A program made the position numbers and the translations under genes. Of a stretch of 64,000 nucleotides of DNA, positions 45,349 through 56,840 are shown in pieces; positions within the stretch are counted from its first letter, which is position 1, and the number at the start of each line of letters is the position of its first letter. The notes beneath the pieces were generated by a model, which worked only from the letters and a program-made list of their open reading frames with translations, had not been told where the DNA came from and made no database searches. The stretch is from Apostichopus japonicus (Eukaryota; Echinodermata; Holothuroidea; Aspidochirotida; Stichopodidae), in contig NC_092565.1 of assembly GCF_037975245.1 (NCBI RefSeq), positions 11,466,499 through 11,530,498 on the forward strand. Reading direction: 5' to 3'.

Positions 45349-46381
45349 CACATGCGGGCCCTCTCGTAGGGTCGGCCGTCGTTTCTTCGCGACCATGTGT
45401 TGCAACTCGGCGCTCTCACGGGGTTCATCCACTCCCCCCCGTGAGCAGAGGTGTCCCTCCGTGCACACGTATATATCAACGTTCAGATATGAAGCTTTCG
45501 CGGACGGGAGTCCACCCGAGACTCGAAAAGGCTCCTTGCCTGTGGTGCGTAAATATTTTTGCACGTCTAGACTCTTGCTGGCCTTCTCGGTAGGGTCAGC
45601 CGTCGTTTCATTGCGACCATGTGTTGCAACTCGGCGCTCAGAACGGGGGTTTTCACCCACTCGCCCCGTGAGCAGAAGATTCTTTCGTGCATATTATCTA
45701 CAAACCCAGATATTGAGCTTTTTCATCCGCAGAACCCCCGGTGGAGAAGAGAGAAGAGAGAGAAGAGAGAGAGAGGAGAGATGAAAGGGAGAAGAGAGAA
45801 GGCTTCTCGCGTTGCTTGGTGGATGGCACGAGTGTCATGCGACCTGGCGGAGGGTAGAGCGGCAGGCCGAAGGCGACGGCAGGCCGGCCCGATTCACCCG
45901 CAGAGATCTGGATCTCGTTCGAGAATTCGAGATCTCGTGGGGGACAGTCGGGAGGGGCAGTCGATCAGAGAGAAAGGAGAAGGGAGACATGAGAAATGAG
46001 AGAGAAAGGAGAGGGGAGAAGGGAGAAGAGAGAAGGCTTCTCGCGTTGTTCGGTGGATGGCACAAGTGTCATGAGAGAAAGGAGAAGGGAGAGATGAGAG
46101 ATGAGAGAGAAAGGAGAAGGGAGAAGAGAGTAGGCTTCTCGCGTTGCTTGGTGGATGGCACGAGTGTCATGCGACCTGGCAGAGTGGCGGGTCGAAGGCG
46201 ACGGCAGGCCGGCCCGATGCATCTGCAAGATCTGACCCTCGTTCGAGATTTTGAGATCTCTTTAGTGTAGCGGGTATTGGCTTAAGTGTGTGATCCAATG
46301 GTCAGAACGAGTGGGCAGAGTGAATCGGATTCTATATATGAGGGGGGTTGTAGAGTCGATCCAAGACTCGAGAAGGCTTTT

Positions 46382-46417
46382 AATATCTGTCGTGGGTGTA
46401 TAAATGTCATGGTTGGA
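46382..46417 (+). promoter_or_regulatory. P2 spacer promoter-like core, first of two in unit 15
   Basis: Exactly 1069 bp after P1; the module that follows has GTCGGTTCTTTGCG, a private change. Confidence 0.45.
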
Positions 46418-47450
46418 CACTTGCGGGCCCTCTCGTAGGGTCGGCCGTCGGTTCTTTGCGACCATGTGTTGCAACTCGGCGCTCTCACGGGGTTCATCCA
46501 CTCCCCCCCGTGAGCAGAGGTGTCCCTCCGTGCACACGTATATATCAACGTTCAGATATGAAGCTTTCGCGGACGGGAGTCCACCCGAGACTCGAAAAGG
46601 CTCCTTGCCTGTGGTGCGTAAATATTTTTGCACGTCTAGACTCTTGCTGGCCTTCTCGGTAGGGTCAGCCGTCGTTTCATCGCGACCATGTGTTGCAACT
46701 CGGCGCTCAGAACGGGGGTTTTCACCCACTCGACCCGTGAGCAGAAGGTTCTTTCGTGCATATTATCTACAAACCCAGATATTGAGCTTTTTCATCCGCA
46801 GAACCCCCGGTGGAGAAGAGAGAAGAGAGAGAAGAGAGAGAGAGGAGAGATGAAAGGGAGAAGAGAGAAGGCTTCTCGCGTTGCTTGGTGGATGGCACGA
46901 GTGTCATGCGACCTGGCGGAGGGTAGAGCGGCAGGCCGAAGGCGACGGCAGGCCGGCCCGATTCACCCGCAGAGATCTGGATCTCGTTCGAGAATTCGAG
47001 ATCTCGTGGGGGGCAGTCGGGAGGGGCAGTCGATCAGAGAGAAAGGAGAAGGGAGAGATGAGAGATGAGAGAGAAAGGAGAGGGGAGAAGGGAGAAGAGA
47101 GAAGGCTTCTCGCGTTGTTCGGTGGATGGTACAAGTGTCATGAGAGAAAGGAGAAGGGAGAGATGAGAGATGAGAGAGAAAGGAGAAGGGAGAAGAGAGT
47201 AGGCTTCTCGCGTTGCTTGGTGGATGGCACGAGTGTCATGCGACCTGGCAGAGTGGCGGGTCGAAGGCGACGGCAGGCCGGCCCGATGCATCTGCAAGAT
47301 CTGACCCTCGTCAGAGATTTTGAGATCTCTTTAGTGTAGCGGGTACTGGCTTAAGTGTGTGATCCAATGGTCAGAACGAGTGGGCAGAGTGAATCGGATT
47401 CTATATATGAGGGGGGTTGTAGAGTCGATCCAAGACTCGAGAAGGCTTTT

Positions 47451-47486
47451 AATATCTGTCGTGGGTGTATAAATGTCATGGTTGGA
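47451..47486 (+). promoter_or_regulatory. P2 spacer promoter-like core, second of two in unit 15
   Basis: Exactly 1069 bp after the first P2; flank has CTCGTCAGAGATTTTGAG and GCGGGTACTGG. Confidence 0.45.
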
Positions 47487-48441
47487 CACTTGCGGGCCCT
47501 CTCGTAGGGTCGGCCGTCGTTTCTTTGCGACCATGTGTTGCAACTCGGCGCTCTCACGGGGTTCATCCACTCCCCCCCGTGAGCAGAGGTGTCCCTCCGT
47601 GCACACGTATATATCAACGTTCAGATATGAAGCTTTCGCGGACGGGAGTCCACCCGAGACTCGAAAAGGCTCCTTGCCTGTGGTGCGTAAATATTTTTGC
47701 ACGTCTAGACTCTTGCTGGCCTTCTCGGTAGGGTCAGCCGTCGTTTCATCGCGACCATGTGTTGCAACTCGGCGCTCAGAGCGGGGGTTTTCACCCACTC
47801 GCCCCGTGAGCAGAAGATTCTTTCGTGCATATTATCTACAAACCCAGATATTGAGCTTTTTCATCCGCAGAACCCCCGGTGGAGAAGAGAGAAGAGAGAG
47901 AAGAGAGAGAGAGGAGAGATGAAAGGGAGAAGAGAGAAGGCTTCTCGCGTTGCTTGGTGGATGGCACGAGTGTCATGCGACCTGGCGGAGGGTAGAGCGG
48001 CAGGCCGAAGGCGACGGCAGGCCGGCCCGATTCACCCGCAGAGATCTGGATCTCGTTCGAGAATTCGAGATCTCGTGGGGGACAGTCGGGAGGGGCAGTC
48101 GATCAGAGAGAAAGGAGAAGGGAGAGATGAGAGATGAGAGAGAAAGGAGAAGTGAGAAGGGAGAAGGCTTCTCGTGTTTTTTGTTGGTTGGCACAAGTGT
48201 CATGAGAGAAAGGAGAGATGATAGCGAAGGGAGAAGAGAGAAGGCTTCTCGCGTTGCTTGGTGATTGGCACGAGTGTCATGCGACCGTGCGGAGGGCAGA
48301 GTCGAAGGCCGAAGGCCGAAGGCGACGGCAGGCCGGCCCGATTCACCCACAGAGATCATCGGTCTCGTTCGAAGTTTCGAGATCTCGTGGGGGGTAGTCG
48401 GGAGGGGTAGTCGAGTCGATCCGATACTCGAGAAGGCCTTC

Positions 48442-48477
48442 AATATCTGTCGTATGTGTATAAATGTCATGGTTGGA
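48442..48477 (+). promoter_or_regulatory. P3 promoter-like core, unit 15
   Basis: 591 bases upstream of 18S; hairpin at 48496-48537. Confidence 0.5.
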
Positions 48478-49047
48478 CTCGTGCAAGATATATCCGGGAG
48501 CAACCCCGACACTCCTCTGAAAATACGGGTTGCTCCCAGGTGAGAAGGTCGATTGTGTGGTCGATGGCACGAGTGTCATGCGACCGGGCGAGGGCAGAGT
48601 ATTTAGCCGACGGTGACGGCACGCCGCCCGATGGAGAAACGGTCAGATATCGAGCTTTCATCACGGGACCCGTTCGGGCTTGTTGCCGTTGCTGCGACCA
48701 TGTGTTGCACTCGGCGCTCTGTACGGGCTTTTTCATCCAAGCAACGAATGCACGCTCGAGGCGTGCGATTGCTCTCCTCTATAACAGTGGACGAGCCGTC
48801 GCCCTCCCGCGTCGCCCTCCCGCGTCGCTTCGAACCGGTCCCGTGTCCAAGGCGGGACCACTGCGACTCCTCTCGAAACGACCCAGTCGACTCGGGTAGA
48901 GATATACACCTCGAGAATCCCTTCGGGCGGTTCTTCGATCACTGTACCGTAATAGCACGGCATCGAAGGTTGAGGATTGAGAGAGAAAGGGGAGTGCGAG
49001 AGCGACTCCAGGATGGCGAACGGGCCTAGCCCGGTTCCGTCGACCGT

Positions 49048-49223
49048 TACCTGGTTGATCCTGCCAGTAGTCATATGCTTGTCTCGAAGATTAAGCAATG
49101 CACGGCTAAGTACAATCCTGAACATACAAGAGAAACTGCAGATGGCTCATTAGATCAGTTATGGTTTATTGGAGAAAGTCTTATACCATGGATAACTGTG
49201 GTAATTCTAGAGCTTATACTAAT
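49048..49223 (+). pseudogene. 18S rRNA 5' fragment, copy 16
   Basis: Consensus fragment with the AATAAGAG junction. Confidence 0.94.
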
Positions 49224-49605
49224 AAGAGAGAAAGGAAAAGGGAGAAGAGAGAAGGCTTCTCGCGTTGCTTGGTGGATGGCACGAGTGTCATGCGACCGGG
49301 CGGAGGGCAGAGTCGTAGGCCGAAGGCGACGGCAGGCCGGCCCGATCCACCCGCAGAGATGAGAGAGAAAGTAGAATGGAGAGATGAAGAATGAGAGAGG
49401 AAGGAGAAGAGAGAAGGCTTCTCGCGTTGCTTGGTGGCTGGCACGAGTGTCATGCGACCGGGCGGAGGGCAGAGCGGCAGGCCGAAGGCGACGGCAGGCC
49501 GGCCCGATTCACCCGCAGAGATCTGGATCTCGTTCGAGAATTCGAGATCTCGTGGGGGCAGTCGGGAGGGGCATTCGAGTCGATCCGAGACTCGTGAAGG
49601 CTTTC

Positions 49606-49641
49606 AATATCTGTCGTGTGTGTATAAATGTCATGGTTGGA
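49606..49641 (+). promoter_or_regulatory. P1 spacer promoter-like core, unit 16
   Basis: Canonical P1, 1068 bp before P2. Confidence 0.45.
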
Positions 49642-50673
49642 CACTTGCGGGCCCTCTCGTAGGGTCGGCCGTCGTTTCTTCGCGACCATGTGTTGCAACT
49701 CGGCGCTCTCACGGGGTTCATCCACTCCCCCCCGTCAGCAGAGGTGTCCCTCCGTGCACACGTATATATCAACGTTCAGATATGAAGCTTTCGCGGACGG
49801 GAGTCCACCCGAGACTCGAAAAGGCTCCTTGCCTGTGGTGCGTAAATATTTTTGCACGTCTAGACTCTTGCTGGCCTTCTCGGTAGGGTCAGCCGTCGTT
49901 TCATCGCGACCATGTGTTGCAACTCGGCGCTCAGAACGGGGGTTTTCACCCACTCGCCCCGTGAGCAGAAGATTCTTTCGTGCATATTATCTACAAACCC
50001 AGATATTGAGCTTTTTCATCCGCAGAACCCCCGGTGGAGAAGAGAGAAGAGAGAGAAGAGAGAGAGAGGAGAGATGAAAGGGAGAAGAGAGAAGGCTTCT
50101 CGCGTTGCTTGGTGGATGGCACGAGTGTCATGCGACCTGGCGGAGGGTAGAGCGGCAGGCCGAAGGCGACGGCAGGCCGGCCCGATTCACCCGCAGAGAT
50201 CTGGATCTCGTTCGAGAATTCGAGATCTCGTGGGGGGAGTCGGGAGGGGCACTGGAGAAGGGAGAGATGAGAGATGAGAGATGAGAGATGAGAGAGAAAG
50301 GAGAGGGGAGAAGGGAGAAGAGAGAAGGCTTCTCGCGTTATTCGGTGGATGGCACAAGTGTCATGAGAGAAAGGAGAAGGGAGAGATGAGAGATGAGAGA
50401 GAAAGGAGAAGGGAGAAGAGAGTAGGCTTCTCGCGTTGCTTGGTGGATGGCACGAGTGTCATGCGACCTGGCAGAGTGGCGGGTCGAAGGCGACGGCAGG
50501 CCGGCCCGATGCATCTGCAAGATCTGACCCTCGTTCGAGATTTTGAGATCTCTTTAGTGCAGCGGGTATTGGCTTAAGTGTGTGATCCAATGGTCAGAAC
50601 GAGTGGGCAGAGTGAATCGGATTCTATATATGAGGGGGGTTGTAGAGTCGATCCAAGACTCGAGAAGGCTTTT

Positions 50674-50709
50674 AATATCTGTCGTGGGTGTATAAATGTC
50701 ATGGTTGGA
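50674..50709 (+). promoter_or_regulatory. P2 spacer promoter-like core, unit 16
   Basis: Canonical P2, 680 bp before P3; flank GTGCAGCGGG. Confidence 0.45.
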
Positions 50710-51353
50710 CACTTGCGGGCCCTCTCGTAGGGTCGGCCGTTGTTTCTTCGCGACCATGTGTTGCAACTCGGCGCTCTCACGGGGTTCATCCACTCCCCCC
50801 CGTGAGCAGAGGTGTCCCTCCGTGCACACGTATATATCAACGTTCAGATATGAAGCTTTCGCGGACGGGAGTCCACCCGAGACTGGAAAAGGCTCCTTGC
50901 CTGTGGTGCGTAAATATTTTTGCACGTCTAGACTCTTGCTGGCCTTCTCGGTAGGGTCAGCCGTCGTTTCATCGCGACCATGTGTTGCAACTCGGCGCTC
51001 GGAGCGGGGGTTTTCACCCACTCGCCCCGTGAGCAGAAGGTTCTTTCGTGCATATTATCTACAAACCCAGATATTGAGCTTTTTCATCCGCAGAACACCC
51101 GGTGGAGAAGAGAGAGAAGAGAGAGAGAGGAGAGATGGAAGGGAGAAGAGAGAAGGCTTCTCGCGTTGCTTGGTGATTGGCACGAGTGTCATGCGACCGG
51201 GCGGAGGGCAGAGTCGCAGGCCGAAGGCCGAAGGCGACGGCAGGCCGGCCCGATTCACCCACAGAGATCATCGGTCTCGTTCGAAGTTTCGAGATCTCGT
51301 GGGGGGTAGTCGGGAGGGGTAGTCGAGTCGATCCGATACTCGAGAAGGCCTTC

Positions 51354-51389
51354 AATATCTGTCGTATGTGTATAAATGTCATGGTTGGA
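51354..51389 (+). promoter_or_regulatory. P3 promoter-like core, unit 16
   Basis: 590 bases upstream of 18S (one base lost in the last ETS hairpin loop); hairpin at 51408-51449. Confidence 0.5.
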
Positions 51390-51958
51390 CTCGTGCAAGA
51401 TATATCCGGGAGCAACCCCGACACTCCTCTGAAAATACGGGTTGCTCCCAGGTGAGAAGGTCGATTGTGTGGTCGATGGCACGAGTGTCATGCGACCGGG
51501 CGAGGGCCGAGTATTTAGCCGACGGTGACGACAGGCCGCCCGATGGAGAAACGGTCAGATATCGAGCTTTCATCACGGGACCCGTTCGGGCTTGTTGCCG
51601 TTGCTGCGACCATGTGTTGCACTCGGCGCTCTGTACGGGCTTTTTCATCCAAGCAACGAATGCACGCTCGAGGCGTGCGATTGCTCTCCTCTATAACAGT
51701 GGACGAGCCGTCGCCCTCCCGCGTCGCCCTCCCGCGTCGCTTCGAACCGGTCCCGTGTCCAAGGCGGGACCACTGCGACTCCTCTCGAAACGACCCAGTC
51801 GACTCGGGTAGAGATATACACCTCGAGAATCCCTTCGGGCGGTTCTTCGATCACTGTACCGTAATAGCACGGCATCGAAGGTTGAGGATTGAGAGAGAAA
51901 GGGGAGTGCGAGAGCGACTCCAGGATGGCGAACGGGCCAGCCCGGTTCCGTCGACCGT

Positions 51959-52134
51959 TACCTGGTTGATCCTGCCAGTAGTCATATGCTTGTCTCGAAG
52001 ATTAAGCAATGCACGGCTAAGTACAATCCTGAACATACAAGAGAAACTGCAGATGGCTCATTAGATCAGTTATGGTTTATTGGAGAAAGTCTTATACCAT
52101 GGATAACTGTGGTAATTCTAGAGCTTATACTAAT
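51959..52134 (+). pseudogene. 18S rRNA 5' fragment, copy 17
   Basis: Consensus fragment; the hairpin immediately upstream has lost one loop base (GGGCCAGCCC). Confidence 0.94.
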
Positions 52135-52516
52135 GAGAGAGAAAGGAAAAGGGAGAAGAGAGAAGGCTTCTCGCGTTGCTTGGTGGATGGCACGAGTGTC
52201 ATGCGACCGGGCGGAGGGCAGAGTCGTAGGCCGAAGGCGACGGCAGGCCGGCCCGATCCACCCGCAGAGATGAGAGAGAAAGTAGAATGGAGAGATGAAG
52301 AATGAGAGAGGAAGGAGAAGAGAGAAGGCTTCTCGCGTTGCTTGGTGGCTGGCACGAGTGTCATGCGACGGGGCGGAGGGCAGAGCGGCAGGCCGAAGGC
52401 GACGGCAGGCCGGCCCGATTCACCCGCAGAGATCTGGATCTCGTTCGAGAATTCGAGATCTCGTGGGGGCAGTCGGGAGGGGCATTCGAGTCGATCCGAG
52501 ACTCGTGAAGGCTTTC

Positions 52517-52552
52517 AATATCTGTCGTGTGTGTATAAATGTCATGGTTGGA
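52517..52552 (+). promoter_or_regulatory. P1 spacer promoter-like core, unit 17
   Basis: Canonical P1, 1068 bp before P2. Confidence 0.45.
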
Positions 52553-53584
52553 CACTTGCGGGCCCTCTCGTAGGGTCGGCCGTCGTTTCTTCGCGACCAT
52601 GTGTTGCAACTCGGCGCTCTCACGGGGTTCATCCACTCCCCCCCGTGAGCAGAGGTGTCCCTCCGTGCACACGTATATATCAACGTTCAGATATGAAGCT
52701 TTCGCGGACGGGAGTCCACCCGAGACTCGAAAAGGCTCCTTGCCTGTGGTGCGTAAATATTTTTGCACGTCTAGACTCTTGCTGGCCTTCTCGGTAGGGT
52801 CAGCCGTCGTTTCATCGCGACCATGTGTTGCAACTCGGCGCTCAGAACGGGGTTTTTCACCCAATCGCCCCGTGAGCAGAAGATTCTTTCGTGCATGTTA
52901 TCTACAAACCCAGATATTGAGCTTTTTCATCCGCAGAACCCCCGGTGGAGAAGAGAGAAGAGAGAGAAGAGAGAGAGAGGAGAGATGAAAGGGAGAAGAG
53001 AGAAGGCTTCTCGCGTTGCTTGGTGGATGGCACGAGTGTCATGCGACCTGGCGGAGGGTAGAGTGGCAGGCCGAAGGCGACGGCAGGCCGGCCCGATTCA
53101 CCCGCAGAGATCTGGATCTCGTTCGAGAAGCGAGATCTCGTGGGGGGCAGTTGGGAGGGGCAGTGGATCAGAGAGAAAGGAGAAGGGAGAGATGAGAGAT
53201 GAGAGAGAAAGGAGAGGGGAGAAGGCAGAAGAGAGAAGGCTTCTCGCGTTGTTCGGTGGATGGCACAATTGTCATGAGAGAAAGGAGAAGGGAGAGATGA
53301 GAGATGAGAGAGAAAGGAGAAGGGAGAAGAGAGTAGGCTTCTCGCGTTGCTTGGTGGATGGCACGAGTGTCATGCGACCTGGCAGAGTGGCGGGTCGAAG
53401 GCGACGGCAGGCCGGCCCGATGCATCTGCAAGATCTGACCCTCGTTCGAGATTTTGAGATCTCTTTAGTGTAGCCGGTATTGGCTTAAGTGTGTGATCCA
53501 ATGGTCAGAACGAGTGGGCAGAGTGAATCGGATTCTATATATGAGGGGGGTTGTAGAGTCGATCCAAGACTCGAGAAGGCTTTT

Positions 53585-53620
53585 AATATCTGTCGTGGGT
53601 GTATAAATGTCATGGTTGGA
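53585..53620 (+). promoter_or_regulatory. P2 spacer promoter-like core, unit 17
   Basis: Canonical P2; flank GTAGCCGGTATTGG as in unit 10. Confidence 0.45.
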
Positions 53621-53703
53621 CACTTGCGGGCCCTCTCGTAGGGTCGGCCGTCGTTTCTTCGCGACCATGTGTTGCAACTCGGCGCTCTCACGGGGTTCAT
53701 CCA

Positions 53704-53715
53704 CCCCCCCCCCCC
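53704..53715 (+). repeat. Poly-C tract, 12 C (unit 17)
   Basis: The T of the usual CCACTCCC is lost, so the run starts earlier. Confidence 0.9.
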
Positions 53716-54571
53716 GTGAGCAGAGGTGTCCCTCCGTGCACACGTATATATCAACGTTCAGATATGAAGCTTTCGTGGACGGGAGTCCACCCGAGACTCG
53801 AAAAGGCTCCTTGCCTGTGGTGCGTAAATATTTTTGCACGTCTAGACTCTTGCTGGCCTTCTCGGTAGGGTCAGCCGTCGTTTCATCGCGACCATGTGTT
53901 GCAACTCGGCGCTCAGAGCGGGGGTTTTCACCCACTCGCCTCGTGAGCAGAAGGTTCTTTCGTGCATATTATCTACAAACCCAGATATTGAGCTTTTTCA
54001 TCCGCAGAACCCCCGGTGGAGAAGAGAGAGAAGAGAGAGAGAGAAGAGAGGAGAGATGGAAGGGAGAAGAGAGAAGGCTTCTCGCGTTGCTTGTTGGATG
54101 GCACGAGTGTCATGCGACCTTGCGGAGGGTAGAGCGGCAGGCCGAAGGCGACGGCAGGCCGGCCCGATTCACCCGCAGAGATCTGGATCTCGTTCGAGAA
54201 TTCGAGATCTCGTGGGGGACAGTCGGGAGGGGCAGTCGATCAGAGAGAAAGGAGAAGGGAGAGATGAGAGATGAGAGAGAAAGGAGAAGTGAGAAGGGAG
54301 AAGGCTTCTCGTGTTTTTTGTTGGTTGGCACAAGTGTCATGAGAGAAAGGAGCGATGATAGAGAAGAGAGAAGGCTTCTCGCGTTGCTTGGTGATTGGCA
54401 CGAGTGTCATGCGACCGGGCGGAGGGCAGAGTCGCAGGCCGAAGGCCGAAGGCGACGGCAGGCCGGCCCGATTCACCCACAGAGATCATCGGTCTCGTTC
54501 GAAGTTTCGAGATCTCGTGGGGGGTAGTCGGGAGGGGTAGTCGAGTCGATCCGATACTCGAGAAGGCCTTC

Positions 54572-54607
54572 AATATCTGTCGTATGTGTATAAATGTCAT
54601 GGTTGGA
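54572..54607 (+). promoter_or_regulatory. P3 promoter-like core, unit 17
   Basis: 591 bases upstream of 18S; hairpin at 54626-54667. Confidence 0.5.
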
Positions 54608-55177
54608 CTCGTGCAAGATATATCCGGGAGCAACCCCGACACTCCTCTGAAAATACGGGTTGCTCCCAGGTGAGAAGGTCGATTGTGTGGTCGATGGCAC
54701 GAGTGTCATGCGACCGGGCGAGGGCCGAGTATTTAGCCGACGGTGACGGCAGGCCGCCCGATGGAGAAACGGTCAGATATCGAGCTTTCATCACGGGACC
54801 CGTTCGGGCTTGTTGCCGTTGATGCGACCATGTGTTGCACTCGGCGCTCTGTACGGGCTTTTTCATCCAAGCAACGAATGCACGCTCAGGGCGTGCGATT
54901 GCTCTCCTCTATAACAGTGGACGAGCCGTCGCCCTCCCGCGTCGCCCTCCCGCGTCGCTTCGAACCGGTCCCGTGTCCAAGGCGGGACCACTGCGACTCC
55001 TCTCGAAACGACCCAGTCGACTCGGGTAGAGATATACACCTCGAGAATCCCTTCGGGCGGTTCTTCGATCACTGTACCGTAATAGCACGGCATCGAAGGT
55101 TGAGGATTGAGAGAGAAAGGGGAGTGCGAGAGCGACTCCAGGATGGCGAACGGGCCTAGCCCGGTTCCGTCGACCGT

Positions 55178-55353
55178 TACCTGGTTGATCCTGCCAGTAG
55201 TCATATGCTTGTCTCGAAGATTAAGCAATGCACGGCTAAGTACAATCCTGAACATACAAGAGAAACTGCAGATGGCTCATTAGATCAGTTATGGTTTATT
55301 GGAGAAAGTCTTATACCATGGATAACTGTGGTAATTCTAGAGCTTATACTAAT
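55178..55353 (+). pseudogene. 18S rRNA 5' fragment, copy 18
   Basis: Consensus fragment at the head of the reference unit. Confidence 0.94.
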
Positions 55354-55380
55354 GAGAGAGAAAGGAAAAGGGAGAAGAGA

Positions 55381-55427
55381 GAAGGCTTCTCGCGTTGCTT
55401 GGTGGATGGCACGAGTGTCATGCGACC
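55381..55427 (+). repeat. Spacer box, copy 1 of the reference unit
   Basis: 47-bp box from GAAGGCTTCTCGCG to GGCACGAGTGTCATGCGACC. Its start with the preceding bases forms GAGAAG-G-CTTCTC, a 6-bp inverted repeat. Followed by a GC-rich tail (GGCCGAAGGCGACGGCAGGC). The box occurs eight times in the spacer of a standard unit and once, degenerate, in the ETS. Short boxes repeated like this in rDNA spacers of other eukaryotes often act as enhancers, but that is only an analogy here. Confidence 0.85.
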
Positions 55428-55542
55428 GGGCGGAGGGCAGAGTCGTAGGCCGAAGGCGACGGCAGGCCGGCCCGATCCACCCGCAGAGATGAGAGAGAAA
55501 GTAGAATGGAGAGATGAAGAATGAGAGAGGAAGGAGAAGAGA

Positions 55543-55589
55543 GAAGGCTTCTCGCATTGCTTGGTGGCTGGCACGAGTGTCATGCGACC
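55543..55589 (+). repeat. Spacer box, copy 2
   Basis: Box with GGTGGCTGGC in place of GGTGGATGGC; its tail adds AGATCTGGATCTCGTTCGAG and the 10-bp palindrome CGAGATCTCG before leading to P1. Confidence 0.85.
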
Positions 55590-55735
55590 GGGCGGAGGGC
55601 AGAGCGGCAGGCCGAAGGCGACGGCAGGCCGGCCCGATTCACCCGCAGAGATCTGGATCTCGTTCGAGAATTCGAGATCTCGTGGGGGCAGTCGGGAGGG
55701 GCATTCGAGTCGATCCGAGACTCGTGAAGGCTTTC

Positions 55736-55771
55736 AATATCTGTCGTGTGTGTATAAATGTCATGGTTGGA
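55736..55771 (+). promoter_or_regulatory. P1 spacer promoter-like core, unit 18
   Basis: Canonical P1 of the reference unit, 1069 bp before P2. Confidence 0.45.
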
Positions 55772-56166
55772 CACTTGCGGGCCCTCTCGTAGGGTCGGCC
55801 GTCGTTTCTTCGCGACCATGTGTTGCAACTCGGCGCTCTCACGGGGTTCATCCACTCCCCCCCGTGAGCAGAGGTGTCCCTCCGTGCACACGTATATATC
55901 AACGTTCAGATATGAAGCTTTCGCGGACGGGAGTCCACCCGAGACTCGAAAAGGCTCCTTGCCTGTGGTGCGTAAATATTTTTGCACGTCTAGACTCTTG
56001 CTGGCCTTCTCGGTAGGGTCAGCCGTCGTTTCATCGCGACCATGTGTTGCAACTCGGCGCTCAGAACGGGGGTTTTCACCCACTCGCCCCGTGAGCAGAA
56101 GATTCTTTCGTGCATATTATCTACAAACCCAGATATTGAGCTTTTTCATCCGCAGAACCCCCGGTG
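55772..56166 (+). repeat. Spacer module after P1 (reference)
   Basis: ~395 bp after P1 ending at CCCCCGGTGG. Contains two internal copies of a ~50-bp element (GTAGGGTC..CCGTCGTTTC..TCGCGACCATGTGTTGCAAC), a poly-C site, AT-rich patches (CACGTATATATCAACG, GTAAATATTTTTGC), and near its end CAGATATTGAGCTTTTTCATC. The latter and GACCATGTGTTGC recur in diverged form in the ETS. The module is therefore likely an old duplicate of ETS-proximal sequence. Nothing coding is seen. Confidence 0.8.
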
Positions 56167-56220
56167 GAGAAGAGAGAAGAGAGAGAAGAGAGAGAGAGGA
56201 GAGATGAAAGGGAGAAGAGA

Positions 56221-56267
56221 GAAGGCTTCTCGCGTTGCTTGGTGGATGGCACGAGTGTCATGCGACC
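56221..56267 (+). repeat. Spacer box, copy 3
   Basis: Full box followed by TGGCGGAGGGTAGAGC; lies just after the first module. Confidence 0.85.
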
Positions 56268-56454
56268 TGGCGGAGGGTAGAGCGGCAGGCCGAAGGCGAC
56301 GGCAGGCCGGCCCGATTCACCCGCAGAGATCTGGATCTCGTTCGAGAATTCGAGATCTCGTGGGGGGCAGTCGGGAGGGGCAGTCGACCAGAGAGAAAGG
56401 AGAAGGGAGAGATGAGAGATGAGAGAGAAAGGAGAGGGGAGAAGGGAGAAGAGA

Positions 56455-56496
56455 GAAGGCTTCTCGCGTTGTTCGGTGGATGGCACAAGTGTCATG
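56455..56496 (+). repeat. Spacer box, copy 4 (degenerate)
   Basis: GTTGTTCGG replaces GTTGCTTGG, GGCACAAG replaces GGCACGAG, and it stops at GTCATG, running into GA sequence. Confidence 0.8.
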
Positions 56497-56552
56497 AGAG
56501 AAAGGAGAAGGGAGAGATGAGAGATGAGAGAGAAAGGAGAAGGGAGAAGAGA

Positions 56553-56599
56553 GTAGGCTTCTCGCGTTGCTTGGTGGATGGCACGAGTGTCATGCGACC
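56553..56599 (+). repeat. Spacer box, copy 5
   Basis: Starts GTAGGCTTCTCG; followed by the P2-specific segment. Confidence 0.83.
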
Positions 56600-56804
56600 T
56601 GGCAGAGTGGCGGGTCGAAGGCGACGGCAGGCCGGCCCGATGCATCTGCAAGATCTGACCCTCGTTCGAGATTTTGAGATCTCTTTAGTGTAGCGGGTAT
56701 TGGCTTAAGTGTGTGATCCAATGGTCAGAACGAGTGGGCAGAGTGAATCGGATTCTATATATGAGGGGGGTTGTAGAGTCGATCCAAGACTCGAGAAGGC
56801 TTTT

Positions 56805-56840
56805 AATATCTGTCGTGGGTGTATAAATGTCATGGTTGGA
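56805..56840 (+). promoter_or_regulatory. P2 spacer promoter-like core, unit 18
   Basis: Canonical P2 of the reference unit; the P2-specific upstream segment is at about 56684-56775. Confidence 0.45.

Larger units (their letters stand above)
44761..49047 (+). repeat. Array unit 15 (4287 bp, duplicated P2 module)
   Basis: The longest unit. It has P1 (45313), two P2 cores (46382, 47451) and P3 (48442). P1 to the first P2 and the first P2 to the second P2 are both exactly 1069 bp, so one complete box/promoter/module cassette has been added. Two 13-bp ETS repeats. Confidence 0.96.
49048..51958 (+). repeat. Array unit 16 (2911 bp)
   Basis: P1 49606, P2 50674, P3 51354. P2-P3 is shortened to 680 bp by the box-6/box-8 fusion near 51160. 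The GA tract at 50266-50292 has extra GATGAGA repeats. The module-1 poly-C site is followed by GTCAGCAG instead of GTGAGCAG. One base is missing in the last ETS hairpin (CGGGCCAGCCCG, about 51936). Two 13-bp ETS repeats. Confidence 0.95.
51959..55177 (+). repeat. Array unit 17 (3219 bp)
   Basis: P1 52517, P2 53585, P3 54572. The stretch GAGAAGCGAGATCTCG (about 53123-53140) matches unit 6 (about 19979-19995). From about 53470 on it matches unit 10 at ~22.2 kb (shared TGTTGGATGG, GAGCGATGATAG, TTGATGCGACC and CTCAGGGCG variants), but it has two rather than three 13-bp ETS repeats. Confidence 0.95.

Noticed and set aside
51525-52064. 179-codon frame reading from the ETS through the 18S fragment
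   Set aside because: It exists only because one base is missing near 51936 in unit 16; other units stop earlier. A repeat-frame artefact.
53607-54527. Open reading frame of 306 codons and many others of 60-300 codons on both strands
   Set aside because: They overlap in several frames on both strands, cross promoter cores, GA repeats and 18S sequence, recur with the repeat unit, and translate to low-complexity Arg/Glu-rich or Ser/Leu-rich sequence. They reflect a low stop-codon density in a repeat.
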